64,000 bases of DNA from UBA1941 sp046329575 (GTDB lineage: Bacteria > Bacteroidota > Bacteroidia > Chitinophagales > LD1): positions 108,863 through 172,862 of the forward strand of contig JAXLUJ010000008.1 in the NCBI GenBank assembly GCA_046329575.1, read 5' to 3'. Positions 8,397-18,167 of the stretch are shown here, in pieces. The number at the start of each line of letters is the position of its first letter. Within the stretch, counting starts at the first letter, position 1. The notes under the pieces are model-generated. The model was given only the letters and a program-made list of their open reading frames with translations. It had not been told where the DNA came from and did not search any database. Made by a program: the position numbers and the translations under genes.

Positions 8397-11306
8397 TCAA
8401 TATCCAAACAACTCTTTCAAGCTGAGTTCTTTCACAGGGCCTAACGCCTCAAGCGCTTTGAGGTTTACATCTTCCTTACTGCCCAGCACCAAATACACAT
8501 ACTTCTTCCCCTTAACATGCTGATTGAAGAACGATTGCACATCCGTGATTTTCATCTTTCCGGCCTGATCGAAAATGTCTTTACGAATATCGTAATCTAA
8601 ACCGCGTTTGGCCGCCCGGCGATACGCCCAATACACATCATCGCGCGTAATCCAATCGTTCTCCATGTTTTTGATCATACTTTCTTTCGACATATTGAAC
8701 TGTTGTTCAGCCATCGGCATTTCATCGTATAAATGCGACATTTCTTTTACTGCTGTAGGCAGCTTGTCGGCCTGAGTGCCAACATACGCCACTAAAGCAA
8801 AATGCTGATCCTTTCTAACCGGCACTCCAAACTGGCCATAAACTGAATAGGCCAATGCTTGCTTTTCGCGAATCTCCTGAAACAATACGCTCGACATATT
8901 TCCACCATAATATTCATTGAACATCGCTACAGCAGGCATCATTGATTTGTTATACACCTCATCCCAACTCAGCATCATCAACTCGGCTTGCTTCATCGGA
9001 TAGTTGGCAAAGTAAACTACCGGTTCACCAATCGCCTTTTCGGGATAATCTTCGGCAACAGGATAATCTTTCAGCGAGCTGCTTACATGATGGGCCTTAT
9101 CTAAAGAAGCAACGGCCGCACTGATATCGTTCTGGCCATAATAGAAAATGCTGTGCTTGTACGCCAACAAATCGTGAATGTATGCTACAAGTTCTTCAGC
9201 CTTTATATTTCGAATTTCGTCATCGCTCAATACATTGTTGAACGGATTTTTAGGTCCGTACTTGCCATAGTTGGCCAATGCTTTTTGAAGAATCACACTT
9301 TTATCGAGCTTGGCATCAGCCCGCATTTTTAACTCGTCGCCAACCATGTTATCATACACTTGCTGATCGGCTTTTACATTTGAAAGAATGTGATCAACCA
9401 ATGCAATGCCTTTGTCGAGATTTTTTTCTAAACCCGCCAAATTCACCTTCACTTCATCGCGGGTACATTCTACTTCGAAAGTTAGACCTAGTTTATAAAA
9501 CTCTTCTTTCAGTTGCGCAGCAGTATATTTATCGGTTCCCAGATAGTCTAAATAATCGGTGGCCAGTTTTAATTTTCGGTTGTTGTCGGTACCCATATCA
9601 AAAATGTAACTCAACCGGAATGTTCCGTTCAACTCGTTGTGGATGTAATCAACCGGAATACCGTTTTGCATTTTGCCATGCGAAATGTCGTTGGCAAAAT
9701 CCATAAAGTGCGGCGTTACGTGGTCCATCGGCATTTTATCAAACTTCTCGCGGAAGGCTGAAGCCAGATCTTTATTGGTTTCCACCGGTGTAATGGCAGG
9801 CTTCTCCACCTTGAACAAACTTGGCTTACCCATTTTCTTATAACAGGTGGCGTAATTATTCGTGTAATGCGATTTCGCAAAAGCCATCACATCAGCTTTG
9901 GTAATCTTGCTCATTTCATCGATCTGACGGAAGTGATCGGCCAGCGGTTCATCCTTTACAAAGGCAAATACCATGTCAAAAGTGCGGCCTTCATTGGTTT
10001 CCGCCTGTTTCATTTTTTCCAGACGCATATTGTCGATAATGGCCGGAATCACCCAATCGGCAAAACGTCCCTCTTTTACTGAGTCTAATTGCGCCAACAA
10101 CAATTGTTGCACTTCCTGCAACGATTGGCCTTGCTTAGGTTCGCCATATAATTTCTGCACCGTGTAATCTTTGTTATCCGTCAGATAGCTGGCTGCTGCA
10201 AGTGTTTTCTGCTGTAATAATAAGTTCAGGTCAATTAATCCCGAACCTTTTCCGTTGGAAAGAATGGCGTCAATCAGTTTTACATACAAATATTCTTTGG
10301 AGTTGGCGCCATCAAAGCGAAAGCCTACAAAAACATGTTCAGGTTCCTGACCGAATTTTTCGGTGGAAACCGGCTGCGCAATCGGCACCGGCGGCGCCTT
10401 TACAAAAGCAGGAACATCTTTCTTCTTCCAACTGCCAAAATATTTTTTGATCAATGCAATCGTCTTATCAGGGTCTAAATCACCGCTCAGCACAATAGCG
10501 CAATTATTCGGTACATAATAGGTATCAAAATACTTGTGGATGTTTACCATGGAAGGATTCTTCAAATGGCTGCTCAGCCCTATAGTAGTTTGTGTTCCAT
10601 ACGGGTGATTTGGCATGAGCATAGAATCTACAGCCTGATAGCTCCATTCCTGATCAACCCCTGTGCTGATATTGAATTCTTCATACACCGCTTCCAATTC
10701 CGTATGGAAGATGCGCAGTACCAGATTTTGAAAGCGGTCGCCTTCTACTGCCAACCATTTTTCAAGCGCATTGGAAGGAATGTCATTTACATAACAAGTT
10801 AAATCGCGATCGGTAAAGGCATTCGTGCCCTTAGCGCCCAGCGAGCCAACCATTTTATCGTATTCATTCGCAATTGAAATTTTAGAAGCCAGATACGAAA
10901 GCGAATCAATTTGATGATACAACTCCTTCTTTTTAGCCTCATCCGGTTCGTTCATGCGCTTTTCAAACAAATCTGAAATAGCATTCAAATACGGCTCTTC
11001 TTTGGAATAATCGGTAGTGCCGAATTGCTTTGTGCCCTTGAAAAGCATATGTTCCAGATAATGCGCCAGTCCGGTAGTTTTTGCCGGATCGTACTTGCTG
11101 CCAGCCTTAACGGTAATGGCCGTTTGAATGCGCGGCGCGGTTTTGTTCACCGAAATGAAAACCTTTAAGCCGTTGTCTAAAGTGTACTCTTTAACAGGGT
11201 ACGGATTTCCTGAGCTGCCGGCAGCCAATTGTGTTTTGCCATCGCGGTGACAACCCGTCAATGCTGCGAAAAGAAGTACAACTACGATCGGAAAGATGCG
11301 TTTCAT
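8397..11306 (-). CDS. M16 family metallopeptidase (pitrilysin-type), lipoprotein
   Basis: A 969-residue zinc peptidase predicted to be a lipoprotein: signal MKRIFPIVVVLLFAALTG then Cys19 (lipobox LTGC). The inverted zinc motif HxxEH is present as HYLEH at 82-86, within GLAHYLEHMLFKG. A downstream acidic ligand candidate is in ELEAVYEE (203-210). The length fits the double-domain M16 architecture (active half, inactive half near 520-969). The C-terminal half retains the substrate-binding-type AYSVYGQFG segment. Members degrade peptides in the periplasm; the substrate here is unknown. It is divergently transcribed from the nucleotidyltransferase gene. Confidence 0.92.
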   Translation of the reverse strand: MKRIFPIVVVLLFAALTGCHRDGKTQLAAGSSGNPYPVKEYTLDNGLKVFISVNKTAPRIQTAITVKAGSKYDPAKTTGLAHYLEHMLFKGTKQFGTTDYSKEEPYLNAISDLFEKRMNEPDEAKKKELYHQIDSLSYLASKISIANEYDKMVGSLGAKGTNAFTDRDLTCYVNDIPSNALEKWLAVEGDRFQNLVLRIFHTELEAVYEEFNISTGVDQEWSYQAVDSMLMPNHPYGTQTTIGLSSHLKNPSMVNIHKYFDTYYVPNNCAIVLSGDLDPDKTIALIKKYFGSWKKKDVPAFVKAPPVPIAQPVSTEKFGQEPEHVFVGFRFDGANSKEYLYVKLIDAILSNGKGSGLIDLNLLLQQKTLAAASYLTDNKDYTVQKLYGEPKQGQSLQEVQQLLLAQLDSVKEGRFADWVIPAIIDNMRLEKMKQAETNEGRTFDMVFAFVKDEPLADHFRQIDEMSKITKADVMAFAKSHYTNNYATCYKKMGKPSLFKVEKPAITPVETNKDLASAFREKFDKMPMDHVTPHFMDFANDISHGKMQNGIPVDYIHNELNGTFRLSYIFDMGTDNNRKLKLATDYLDYLGTDKYTAAQLKEEFYKLGLTFEVECTRDEVKVNLAGLEKNLDKGIALVDHILSNVKADQQVYDNMVGDELKMRADAKLDKSVILQKALANYGKYGPKNPFNNVLSDDEIRNIKAEELVAYIHDLLAYKHSIFYYGQNDISAAVASLDKAHHVSSSLKDYPVAEDYPEKAIGEPVVYFANYPMKQAELMMLSWDEVYNKSMMPAVAMFNEYYGGNMSSVLFQEIREKQALAYSVYGQFGVPVRKDQHFALVAYVGTQADKLPTAVKEMSHLYDEMPMAEQQFNMSKESMIKNMENDWITRDDVYWAYRRAAKRGLDYDIRKDIFDQAGKMKITDVQSFFNQHVKGKKYVYLVLGSKEDVNLKALEALGPVKELSLKELFGY

Positions 11307-11326
11307 TCATTTGAATTTTAGAAGCC

Positions 11327-11334
11327 GCAAGGTA
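11327..11334 (-). promoter_or_regulatory. Candidate -7 box (TACCTTGC) of the M16 peptidase gene
   Basis: On the minus strand TACCTTGC lies 20 bases before the ATG at 11306 and resembles the Bacteroidota TAnnTTTG element. The -33 element is not obvious. Confidence 0.35.
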
Positions 11335-11474
11335 GAAAATTTAAAAGCACACCAACTTGTAAGAAAGACCAAAATCAAGCCGGCTCCTAAAATTTGTTAG
11401 CGCCCATTATAGAATGGAAGTCGAATTGCTTAGGTTTGTTTGTTCGTTTCATCACCGGTTTAAATTCACAAAAA

Positions 11475-12476
11475 ATGCAAGCCATTATTCCCGTTGCAGG
11501 CGCAGGTACGCGGTTACGTCCGCTCACCTATACGCAACCCAAAGTGCTGATTGCCGTTGCCGGCAAACCGATACTGGCCTATATTATTGAAAATCTTCAG
11601 CAGAACGGGGTTACCCATTTTGTTTTTGTGATCGGCTATTTGGGCGAAAAAATCAAAGAATATGTGGAAACCCATCACCCCGATCTTCATGCCGATTTCA
11701 TTTGGCAGGAAGAGCGCAACGGCCTGGGTCATGCTATTTACAGCGCAAAAGACAGTGTTGACCGGAACCAACCGCTCATCATTCAGTTGGGCGATACCAT
11801 TTTGGATGCCGATTTTACCGCTATACTCAACAGCGGATTCTCTACCTTATGCGTTAAAAAAGTGGAAGATCCGCGCGCCTTTGGCGTAGCGCAGCTTTCA
11901 GAAGACGGCAGCATTACCAGCTTGGTGGAAAAGCCACTCATACCTAAGTCAAATATGGCGCTGGTAGGTTTTTATTATATCAAAGAAACCGCGGCGCTAT
12001 TTGCGGCATTGCAATTTAATATTGAGAATAACCTGCGCACCAACAATGAATTCTACCTCACCGATGCGCTGCAAAGAATGATTAGCGAAGGCGCACACTT
12101 CAAAAGTTATAAAGCGGAACATTGGTTTGATGTTGGCAAAAAGGATATTCTTCTGGAAACAAATGCGATACTGCTGCGAAAAAACGGCAGCACCGGGCGC
12201 AGCAATCTTCCCGCTGATTCCATCTTTATTCCACCGTTTTATGTGGCCGAAAATGCGCGCATTTCCAATTCGATTATCGGGCCGTACGTAACCATAGGTG
12301 AAAATTCGGAAATATCGAACTGCATGCTTCGCAATTCCGTGATCGGTAGTTTTTCAAAACTCGAAAATGTAACGCTTCACGCCTCGCTCATTGGCAGCGA
12401 TACTACCGTGAAAGGCAACAGCCAAAGCCTAAACATTGGCGATAATACAGAGATCGACCTCCGCGGAAACGCTTAA
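11475..12476 (+). CDS. Sugar-1-phosphate nucleotidyltransferase with C-terminal left-handed beta-helix
   Basis: A cytoplasmic enzyme of 333 residues. I start it at ATG 11475 because MQAIIPVAGAGTRLRPLT is the canonical N-terminus and the upstream extension is not conserved-looking. GAGTRLRPLT (9-18) is the nucleotide-binding signature, followed by QPKVLIAVAGKPILAY. LGDTILDADF holds the metal/sugar-phosphate Asp, and LVEKP is the conserved catalytic stretch. From about 240, hexapeptide-like repeats (ARISNSIIGPYVTIGENSEISNC and following) form a left-handed beta-helix. The family makes NDP-sugars (RmlA, GlmU, GDP-mannose types); the exact sugar and nucleotide cannot be read from sequence alone. 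Confidence 0.88.
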   Translation: MQAIIPVAGAGTRLRPLTYTQPKVLIAVAGKPILAYIIENLQQNGVTHFVFVIGYLGEKIKEYVETHHPDLHADFIWQEERNGLGHAIYSAKDSVDRNQPLIIQLGDTILDADFTAILNSGFSTLCVKKVEDPRAFGVAQLSEDGSITSLVEKPLIPKSNMALVGFYYIKETAALFAALQFNIENNLRTNNEFYLTDALQRMISEGAHFKSYKAEHWFDVGKKDILLETNAILLRKNGSTGRSNLPADSIFIPPFYVAENARISNSIIGPYVTIGENSEISNCMLRNSVIGSFSKLENVTLHASLIGSDTTVKGNSQSLNIGDNTEIDLRGNA

Positions 12477-12483
12477 TATAAGC

Positions 12484-12523
12484 ACCACTCTCAACTTTCA
12501 TCTCTCCACTCTCCACTTTCCAA
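12484..12523. repeat. CAACTTTCATCTCTCC-type word array
   Basis: A short run of 6-7-mers (CTCTCAACTTTCATCTCTCC...) fills the gap between the convergent nucleotidyltransferase and tatC genes. The same word family occurs at about 32.9, 35.6, 36.2, 50.7 and 54.8 kb. Confidence 0.6.
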
Positions 12524-12528
12524 TTCAT

Positions 12529-13428
12529 CTACCCTTTCGGGTTCACCCGCTGCGCTACTATAATACTGAGCTCATAAAGAAAGTAGATGGGCACGGCCAC
12601 TATCATCATCGTGAACATATCGGGTGAAGGCGTGATTACCGCAGCCAGTATCATAATTACAACCGATGCATGCCGGCGGTAATTGCGCATGAACTCGGCG
12701 CTGATAACGCCTAATTTGGCTAGAAAGAAAATGATCATCGGTAATTCGAAAATGATACCACAACCTAACATCATCATCGTAATAAAACCAATGTAATTAT
12801 CAAGTGTAAATAAATTGTTGATCTGATCGCTTACAAAATAATGAGCCGCAAAATTCAACGAAAACGGAATGATCAGAAAATACGCAAATGCCACTCCTGC
12901 AAAAAAGAAAAACGAACAAAGCACAATCACGCGGCTCGATGCCTTTGCTTCCTGCTCACTTAGCGCAGGTTTCACAAACGCCCACAGTTCATAAATCACG
13001 TAAGGAAAAGCACCAATTACACCAAGCACTAAACTCATTTGGATTTGCGTAATGAATTGACCGAATAATTCGGTGTTCATAAACTTCAGGTTCAAACCCT
13101 GAACACATAAACCTTCCTCAGGACAAAGCAGCGGACTGATGTTGCACAAAACCGGCCGCACCGCATTGCTGAAATGGCACAAAGCCCGATAAGTGAGAAA
13201 ATCGCTTCGCACCGGTCCGAAAATGAGGTGATCGAAAACCCATTTGCTTTCAATCAGCGCCGCAATCGTAATGATGGCAATAGCAAGTACCGAACGGAAA
13301 AGATGGCCGCGCAACACTTCAATGTGATCAAAGAAGCCCATTTCAGCATCGGCAGGCGCATTCAGTTTTTTAAACACGGCGCGAATGTAATTTGATAATC
13401 CGGTGATTTTAAAATTTCCGGCCGCCAA
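12529..13428 (-). CDS. tatC: Sec-independent protein translocase TatC
   Basis: Core membrane receptor of the twin-arginine pathway, which exports folded proteins. FFDHIEVLRGHLFRSVLAI (31-49) is the conserved N-terminal motif. FITQIQMSLVLGVIGAFPYVIYELWAFVKPAL carries the FxxPxxxYExWxF-like segment, and six hydrophobic segments can be counted. The first periplasmic loop is enlarged and Cys-containing (ALCHFSNAVRPVLCNISPLLCPEEGLC), a feature of Bacteroidota TatC. The start is uncertain. TTG 13428 lies 20 bp after the upstream gene and gives a 29-residue extension. ATG 13341 would give MGFFDHIEVLR directly. I keep the longer form because such extensions occur in the phylum. Confidence 0.9.
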   Translation of the reverse strand: MAAGNFKITGLSNYIRAVFKKLNAPADAEMGFFDHIEVLRGHLFRSVLAIAIITIAALIESKWVFDHLIFGPVRSDFLTYRALCHFSNAVRPVLCNISPLLCPEEGLCVQGLNLKFMNTELFGQFITQIQMSLVLGVIGAFPYVIYELWAFVKPALSEQEAKASSRVIVLCSFFFFAGVAFAYFLIIPFSLNFAAHYFVSDQINNLFTLDNYIGFITMMMLGCGIIFELPMIIFFLAKLGVISAEFMRNYRRHASVVIMILAAVITPSPDMFTMMIVAVPIYFLYELSIIVAQRVNPKG

Positions 13429-13448
13429 AAAACGGTAAAATCAAAAGG

Positions 13449-14420
13449 CTACGGATTAGCGCCTTCCAATATTTTGAAAATCTCGGCTAAATCGGGACTA
13501 AGAACAATTTCAATGCGGCGGTTCTTGCTGCGCCCTTCTGCCGTTTCATTTTCACCCAGCGGAAAAAATTCGCTGCGGCCGGAAGCCGTAATGCGTTTAG
13601 GGTCTAGCTTGCCTTCGTTCACCATAATTTCAGCAACAGTAGATGCGCGCATCACGCTAAGGTCCCAGTTGTTCTTGATTTCCCCTTTCGGATTGGCGTA
13701 CTGTTTATTGTCGGTATGCCCTTCCACCACCACACCAATGTCGGCCTGCTTGTTTAGCACCTCAGCCACTTTGCGTATAGCGCTTTTGCCTTTTTCATCA
13801 ACCGTAAAACTTCCCGTTTTAAATAACAGCTTATCGGAAAGCGAAACATACACCTTTCCATTCTGTTCCGTCACTTTCAGTTCATCAGAGGTAAAGCCTT
13901 TCAAGGCATCTGAAATTTTCTTTTTCAGCGCGGCCACTGCTTCATCTTTTCTGGCAATCAGCGATTCCAGTTCTTTAACGCGCTTCTCCCGTTCGTTTAA
14001 TTGTTCACTCAGCTTTTTCAAATCTTCAGCTCTGGCATTCAGTTCGCGTTCTTTGTCCTGCAACTGCAACCCCAGTTTTTCTTTGTCTTTCGACGAGGAT
14101 TTGGAAAGGTCGTCATACTGCGATTTCATTTTGTCATACAACGCATTGGCATCGTCCTGAGCCTTTTTCAGACGTTCGGCACGTTCGCTCAGGGTGAGAT
14201 TCTTATTTTTCAGTTCGGCCACCTCTTTGTTCAGGTTGCCCAACATATCGTTCAGCCTCGAAATTTCATCGTTGGCTTTGTCGAGCTTTTCGTTGCAATC
14301 CTTTTTTTCATTCAGATATTTATTCGCAAGTGCCTGTTGTTCATCCAGTTTCTTCTTAGAAACCAAACACGATGACATGGAAAAAAGGAGTACCGAAACC
14401 GCAATAAAACGCCACTTCAT
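13449..14420 (-). CDS. OmpA family outer-membrane lipoprotein with coiled coil
   Basis: A protein of 323 residues. I start at ATG 14420 (MKWRFIAVSVLLFSMSSC), which gives a lipoprotein signal with lipobox Cys18; the longer frame upstream is chance. Residues about 22-165 are an almost continuous charged coiled coil (e.g. LNKEVAELKNKNLTLSERAE). The C-terminal OmpA domain has FTVDEKGKSAIRKVAEVL, VVVEGHTDNK with the peptidoglycan-contact Asp, and SGRSEFFPLGEN...RSKNRRIEIVL with the conserved Arg. It probably tethers the outer membrane to peptidoglycan. It precedes tatC on the same strand with a 20-bp gap. Confidence 0.9.
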   Translation of the reverse strand: MKWRFIAVSVLLFSMSSCLVSKKKLDEQQALANKYLNEKKDCNEKLDKANDEISRLNDMLGNLNKEVAELKNKNLTLSERAERLKKAQDDANALYDKMKSQYDDLSKSSSKDKEKLGLQLQDKERELNARAEDLKKLSEQLNEREKRVKELESLIARKDEAVAALKKKISDALKGFTSDELKVTEQNGKVYVSLSDKLLFKTGSFTVDEKGKSAIRKVAEVLNKQADIGVVVEGHTDNKQYANPKGEIKNNWDLSVMRASTVAEIMVNEGKLDPKRITASGRSEFFPLGENETAEGRSKNRRIEIVLSPDLAEIFKILEGANP

Positions 14421-14436
14421 GAAAACAAATTTGAAT

Positions 14437-14444
14437 CGAAAATA
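14437..14444 (-). promoter_or_regulatory. Candidate -7 box (TATTTTCG) of the OmpA-family gene
   Basis: Minus-strand TATTTTCG lies 16 bases upstream of the ATG at 14420. The identical octamer precedes fumC at 48458-48465. It fits TAnnTTTG with one change. Confidence 0.4.
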
Positions 14445-14588
14445 CTTCGGCAAATTGCGGCCGGCGAGGGTACTTTTCCTCAGGTATTGTTGACTGTCTG
14501 TTTTTGTTGAAACCATCGGCTTGTTTATTCTGCGGGAAAAGGTATTTTTACGAGCCGGTGCAGTGCAAAATTGCGCCTGGTAAGGCTT

Positions 14589-15899
14589 ATGAAAAAAATG
14601 TACTTGATTCTTTCCGTTTGCTGCGGTATCCAGGCTGCTCAGGCCCAGGTATGGTTCAACAACGGAGCAGTGGTAGGAATTACCGACAACTGCGCGGTAA
14701 TTGCCAACGGCAGTGTTCGCAATGGCGCTACTTCTCAACTCAGCAATAAAGGCGACTTCCATATTGAAGGTAATTTTGAGAATGATTTGGGTGCTACTGC
14801 TGATGGATTTTCATCAGGATTGGGCAACTACCGGGTGCGCGACAATTGGGTAAATAATGGGGTTTTCAATGCCGATCAATCCAGTGTTTATCTCTCTGGC
14901 GCCACGCAGCAAATCACCGGAAATAATGTGACCACCTTCCACAATCTGATCACGGAAACCCCGGGTTCGGTAAAAACGCAAACTATTGATGCCAATGTGA
15001 AAGGCGTTCTTACACTCAATCAGAACGAATTGGCCACTGCCGATTATATTCTTACTATCCAGAACGCCTCACCGGCTGCTATTGTGCAAAATGGTGTGAA
15101 TTCGGCATTTGTGAGCAGCACCAATAATGGTCGCCTGGTGCGCAACACGAATTCCACTCAGGAATATATTTTCCCTACAGGAATTCAAAATGCTGCAGCT
15201 GCTAAGATTCGCGAACTGAGCGTTACACCAACTAATGCCGATCCGCGTTCCTACAGTGTGCGCTATGCTGAAAATCCGGGAACCTCTAATACCACAACTG
15301 CCGATGGTTATAACATTGCCAACAAGGCAGGAACGGTAACTTTGGTGAACGATAACTTCTACCACTTGGTGCGCTCTTCCGATCAGGCTCCTGCTGCCTT
15401 GAGCATTTTTTACGATAAAGCGCAGGACAATACCTGGAAAGGCATCGGCCGCTGGCAGAATGTTCCGGAATGGCAGGATTTAGCCAGTGTAACGGAAAGT
15501 GCCGGCCAGGCAGGATCCGGACGATTCCGTTTATCAAAAAGCGCATGGATTCCGTCCATTAAGGATACTGCTTATGCCCTCATCAATACACAGGATGTAA
15601 AAGTTGACTTTAACTTCCCTACCGTATTTGCTCCGGGCTCTACTTCTGCAAAACCAGAAGACACGTACTTCACTATCATCAACCAGGCCGATCTGGTAAC
15701 TCTGGAAGAACTAAGCGTGTTCAACCGCTGGGGTGAAATGGTGTTCAACAGCAAGCGCGATGGCACCGACCGCTGGAATGGTCAGTATCAGGGCAAACTG
15801 CAACAACAGGCCAACTATGTTTTCTTAGCTACCGTTCGTAACAAACAAAGCGGTGCATTATATCCTACGGTAACGGGCAACGTTGCTCTGGTTTGGTAA
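14589..15899 (+). CDS. T9SS type B (gliding-associated C-terminal domain) secreted protein
   Basis: A protein of 436 residues with a signal peptide (MKKMYLILSVCCGIQAAQAQ; start chosen at 14589). The N-terminal half contains repeated short strand-turn units (NGSVRNGATSQLSNKGDFHIEGNF). The last about 90 residues (PTVFAPGS...DTYFTIIN...ELSVFNRWGEMVF...WNGQYQG...ANYVFLATV) form the CHU_C/type B T9SS sorting domain, recognisable from the FNRWGEMVF core. The PorP/SprF gene follows after 20 bp. In Bacteroidota a type B cargo and a PorP/SprF-like outer-membrane protein are commonly paired, the latter anchoring or helping export the former. Confidence 0.87.
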   Translation: MKKMYLILSVCCGIQAAQAQVWFNNGAVVGITDNCAVIANGSVRNGATSQLSNKGDFHIEGNFENDLGATADGFSSGLGNYRVRDNWVNNGVFNADQSSVYLSGATQQITGNNVTTFHNLITETPGSVKTQTIDANVKGVLTLNQNELATADYILTIQNASPAAIVQNGVNSAFVSSTNNGRLVRNTNSTQEYIFPTGIQNAAAAKIRELSVTPTNADPRSYSVRYAENPGTSNTTTADGYNIANKAGTVTLVNDNFYHLVRSSDQAPAALSIFYDKAQDNTWKGIGRWQNVPEWQDLASVTESAGQAGSGRFRLSKSAWIPSIKDTAYALINTQDVKVDFNFPTVFAPGSTSAKPEDTYFTIINQADLVTLEELSVFNRWGEMVFNSKRDGTDRWNGQYQGKLQQQANYVFLATVRNKQSGALYPTVTGNVALVW

Positions 15900-15919
15900 A
15901 TTATTGAGAAGGAACCACT

Positions 15920-16966
15920 ATGAAGAAATTATATACCACATTGTTAGCTGCTCTGGCCATCACTTTTGTTACGGCGCAGGACGTACATTACACGCAGTTT
16001 TACAATTCGCCATTAACTTTAAACCCGGCCATGACCGGCCTTACGCAAGGCACTTTCCGTGTTGGAGTGCACTACCGCAATCAATGGTTTACAGGAGTGA
16101 ACAACGGTTTTTTTCGTTCGCCGTTTCAAACGCCGTCTATCTACTTCGATATGCCTATAAAGGTATTCAGAAATGATCATGTTGGCGTTGGCGCAGTGAT
16201 TCTGGCCGACCTTGCCGGTGCCGGTAGCATGAACACCTATATGGGTATGGTATCCGGTTCTTATATCAAGTCGTTGGGAAAGGATCATAACCATCAATTA
16301 TCTGCCGGTTTTCAGGTAGGTTATACGCAACTTCGTATCAAGCAGGACGACCTGCACTGGGCCAGCCAGGCGCAAAACAACGAGTTCAACAGTAGTTTGC
16401 CAGCAGGTATAGCATTAAAACCGAATGTGAGTTATGTGAACCTGAACGTGGGCCTGATGTACTATGGCCGAATTATTCCGAAACTGGACCTTTATGCAGG
16501 TGCAGCTTTCTTCAATGCCACTACGCCAAAGTATAATCTGGGTGTGAATGAGGCTAAAAAGGATCTGAATTTCCGCTGGAATATTTCTGCCGGTTTGGAC
16601 GCCAAACTAGGTAAGCAAAATCGCTTTCACTTGTTGCCATCAGCATTATTTATGCGTCAAAGCACGGCCGACCAATTGAATATCGGTATGGGATTGGGTT
16701 ATGACATTACTCGTGAGGCTAATCTTACTTTAGGCGGTTATGCGCGGGTAAACAACCTTACCAATAAGGATGCGGCTGCCGATGCCGGAATCGCTTATGT
16801 GGCATTGGATGTAAAAGGTTTTAAAATTGGAGCCAGCTACGATTTTACTGCTTCCAAATTTAAAACGGCAGGCCCCGGAGTAGGTGGATTGGAGATTTCG
16901 TTGACCTATACCGGCCACGCCAAAAATTACGATCTCCGTAACATCATGTTCTGTCCTCGTTTCTAA
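15920..16966 (+). CDS. PorP/SprF family T9SS outer-membrane protein
   Basis: A predicted outer-membrane beta-barrel of 348 residues with a signal peptide (MKKLYTTLLAALAITFVTAQ) and the family's hallmark start, DVHYTQFYNSPLTLNPAMTG followed by VGVHYRNQW. Alternating hydrophobic strands continue to the end (IGASYDFTAS...LEISLTYTG). PorP/SprF proteins help secrete or surface-anchor type B T9SS cargo. The gene sits 20 bp after such a cargo gene and is very probably in the same transcript. Its cognate is most likely that neighbour, by position. Confidence 0.93.
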   Translation: MKKLYTTLLAALAITFVTAQDVHYTQFYNSPLTLNPAMTGLTQGTFRVGVHYRNQWFTGVNNGFFRSPFQTPSIYFDMPIKVFRNDHVGVGAVILADLAGAGSMNTYMGMVSGSYIKSLGKDHNHQLSAGFQVGYTQLRIKQDDLHWASQAQNNEFNSSLPAGIALKPNVSYVNLNVGLMYYGRIIPKLDLYAGAAFFNATTPKYNLGVNEAKKDLNFRWNISAGLDAKLGKQNRFHLLPSALFMRQSTADQLNIGMGLGYDITREANLTLGGYARVNNLTNKDAAADAGIAYVALDVKGFKIGASYDFTASKFKTAGPGVGGLEISLTYTGHAKNYDLRNIMFCPRF

Positions 16967-17108
16967 TTGCAGAGACAGTTTAGTAAGAACTTACCAAAAT
17001 GCTAAAGTGCTGTAATGAATACGGCATTGCTTCTTTTACCTTGCAGGTGAAGCGAAGTTTTATTTTGTTGCAAGCCCATTTACCGGATACTGAAAACTGA
17101 TTTCTGTT

Positions 17109-18026
17109 ATGCTGAAAACCATCTTCATTTTAATAGCTACTATAGTAATTGTGCCTATTGTCGCTTTTCAATTTGATCAGCCACTGTCGGCCATTCAAAT
17201 AACAATGTTGCGCAACTCCGCCCTGATTATGCTGGGCATTGCCCTGCTTTGCTTTGTGGTAAGCGAACTGACCGGAAATTGCAGTCAGGTAGATAAGCTC
17301 TGGAGTATTACTCCCATTATTTACACCTGGTACTTTGCGATGGAATCAGAGTGGAGTCCACGGTTGATTTTAATGGCGGCGCTGGCAACGGTTTGGGGAG
17401 TGCGGCTCACTTATAATTTCGGACGAAGAGGCGCTTACCGGTTAAAATTCTGGGAAGGCCATGAAGATTATCGTTGGGAGGTGTTGCGGCAGAAGCCATT
17501 TCTGCAAAGCCGTTGGAAATGGACCTTATTCAATCTGGGTTTTATTTCGTTGTACCAGAACACGCTGATCTGGCTGTTCACTTTACCGGCCGTATTGGCG
17601 TTTCAGGCAGAAAATCAACAGATTACATGGGCTGATGGGCTATTAGCGGCAATTTTCATAGGATTGGTAGTAATTGAAACTATTGCCGACCAGCAGCAAT
17701 GGAACTATCAAACGGAAAAGCACCGTAGGATGCAATCGGGCGAGCCCTTGGGCGAGTATTATGGTAAGGGATTTGTTCATACAGGGCTTTGGAAATGGGT
17801 AAGGCATCCGAATTACGCGGCTGAACAAAGTATCTGGATCACATTTTTCCTGTTTTCGGTGGTGGCTACGGGGCGGTATATGAATTGGTCGGTTACCGGG
17901 GTGCTGCTATTGCTGCTGTTATTTCAGGGAAGTGCCGATTTTAGTGAAGAAATTTCTTCCGGTAAATATCCCGGATATCGCGATTATGTGCGCGATACCC
18001 CTCGTTTTCTGCCTAAATTCTGGTAA
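17109..18026 (+). CDS. DUF1295 domain membrane protein (steroid 5-alpha-reductase-like)
   Basis: A polytopic inner-membrane protein of 305 residues with about seven hydrophobic segments. The C-terminal motif RHPNYAAEQSIW with downstream YPGYRDYVRDTPRFLPKFW is diagnostic for the DUF1295/steroid 5-alpha reductase C-terminal superfamily, which includes NADPH-dependent reductases and isoprenylcysteine methyltransferases. Two more conserved stretches are VWGVRLTYNFGRRGAY and EDYRWEVLR. The bacterial members' substrate is unknown. It is monocistronic by spacing (142 bp upstream, 141 bp downstream), with TACCTTGC at 17037-17044 as a weak promoter candidate. Confidence 0.85.
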   Translation: MLKTIFILIATIVIVPIVAFQFDQPLSAIQITMLRNSALIMLGIALLCFVVSELTGNCSQVDKLWSITPIIYTWYFAMESEWSPRLILMAALATVWGVRLTYNFGRRGAYRLKFWEGHEDYRWEVLRQKPFLQSRWKWTLFNLGFISLYQNTLIWLFTLPAVLAFQAENQQITWADGLLAAIFIGLVVIETIADQQQWNYQTEKHRRMQSGEPLGEYYGKGFVHTGLWKWVRHPNYAAEQSIWITFFLFSVVATGRYMNWSVTGVLLLLLLFQGSADFSEEISSGKYPGYRDYVRDTPRFLPKFW

Positions 18027-18167
18027 AAAGGCAACTGTTTTTCAGGCAAAATTTCCTGTACCGGAAATTTGTAACGTTTCGAATGTAAACCCATGCGGTT
18101 TTGGCTTCTCGTTTATTCTAAAAAAGTTTACTTTGCGCCTCCTTTTTAAAAAGTAAAGAACAGCAAC

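Noticed and set aside
14421..14762. N-terminal 114-codon extension of the OmpA-family frame
   Set aside because: It overlaps the divergent type B gene, and the lipoprotein signal begins exactly at the internal ATG 14420, which has a -7-like box upstream.
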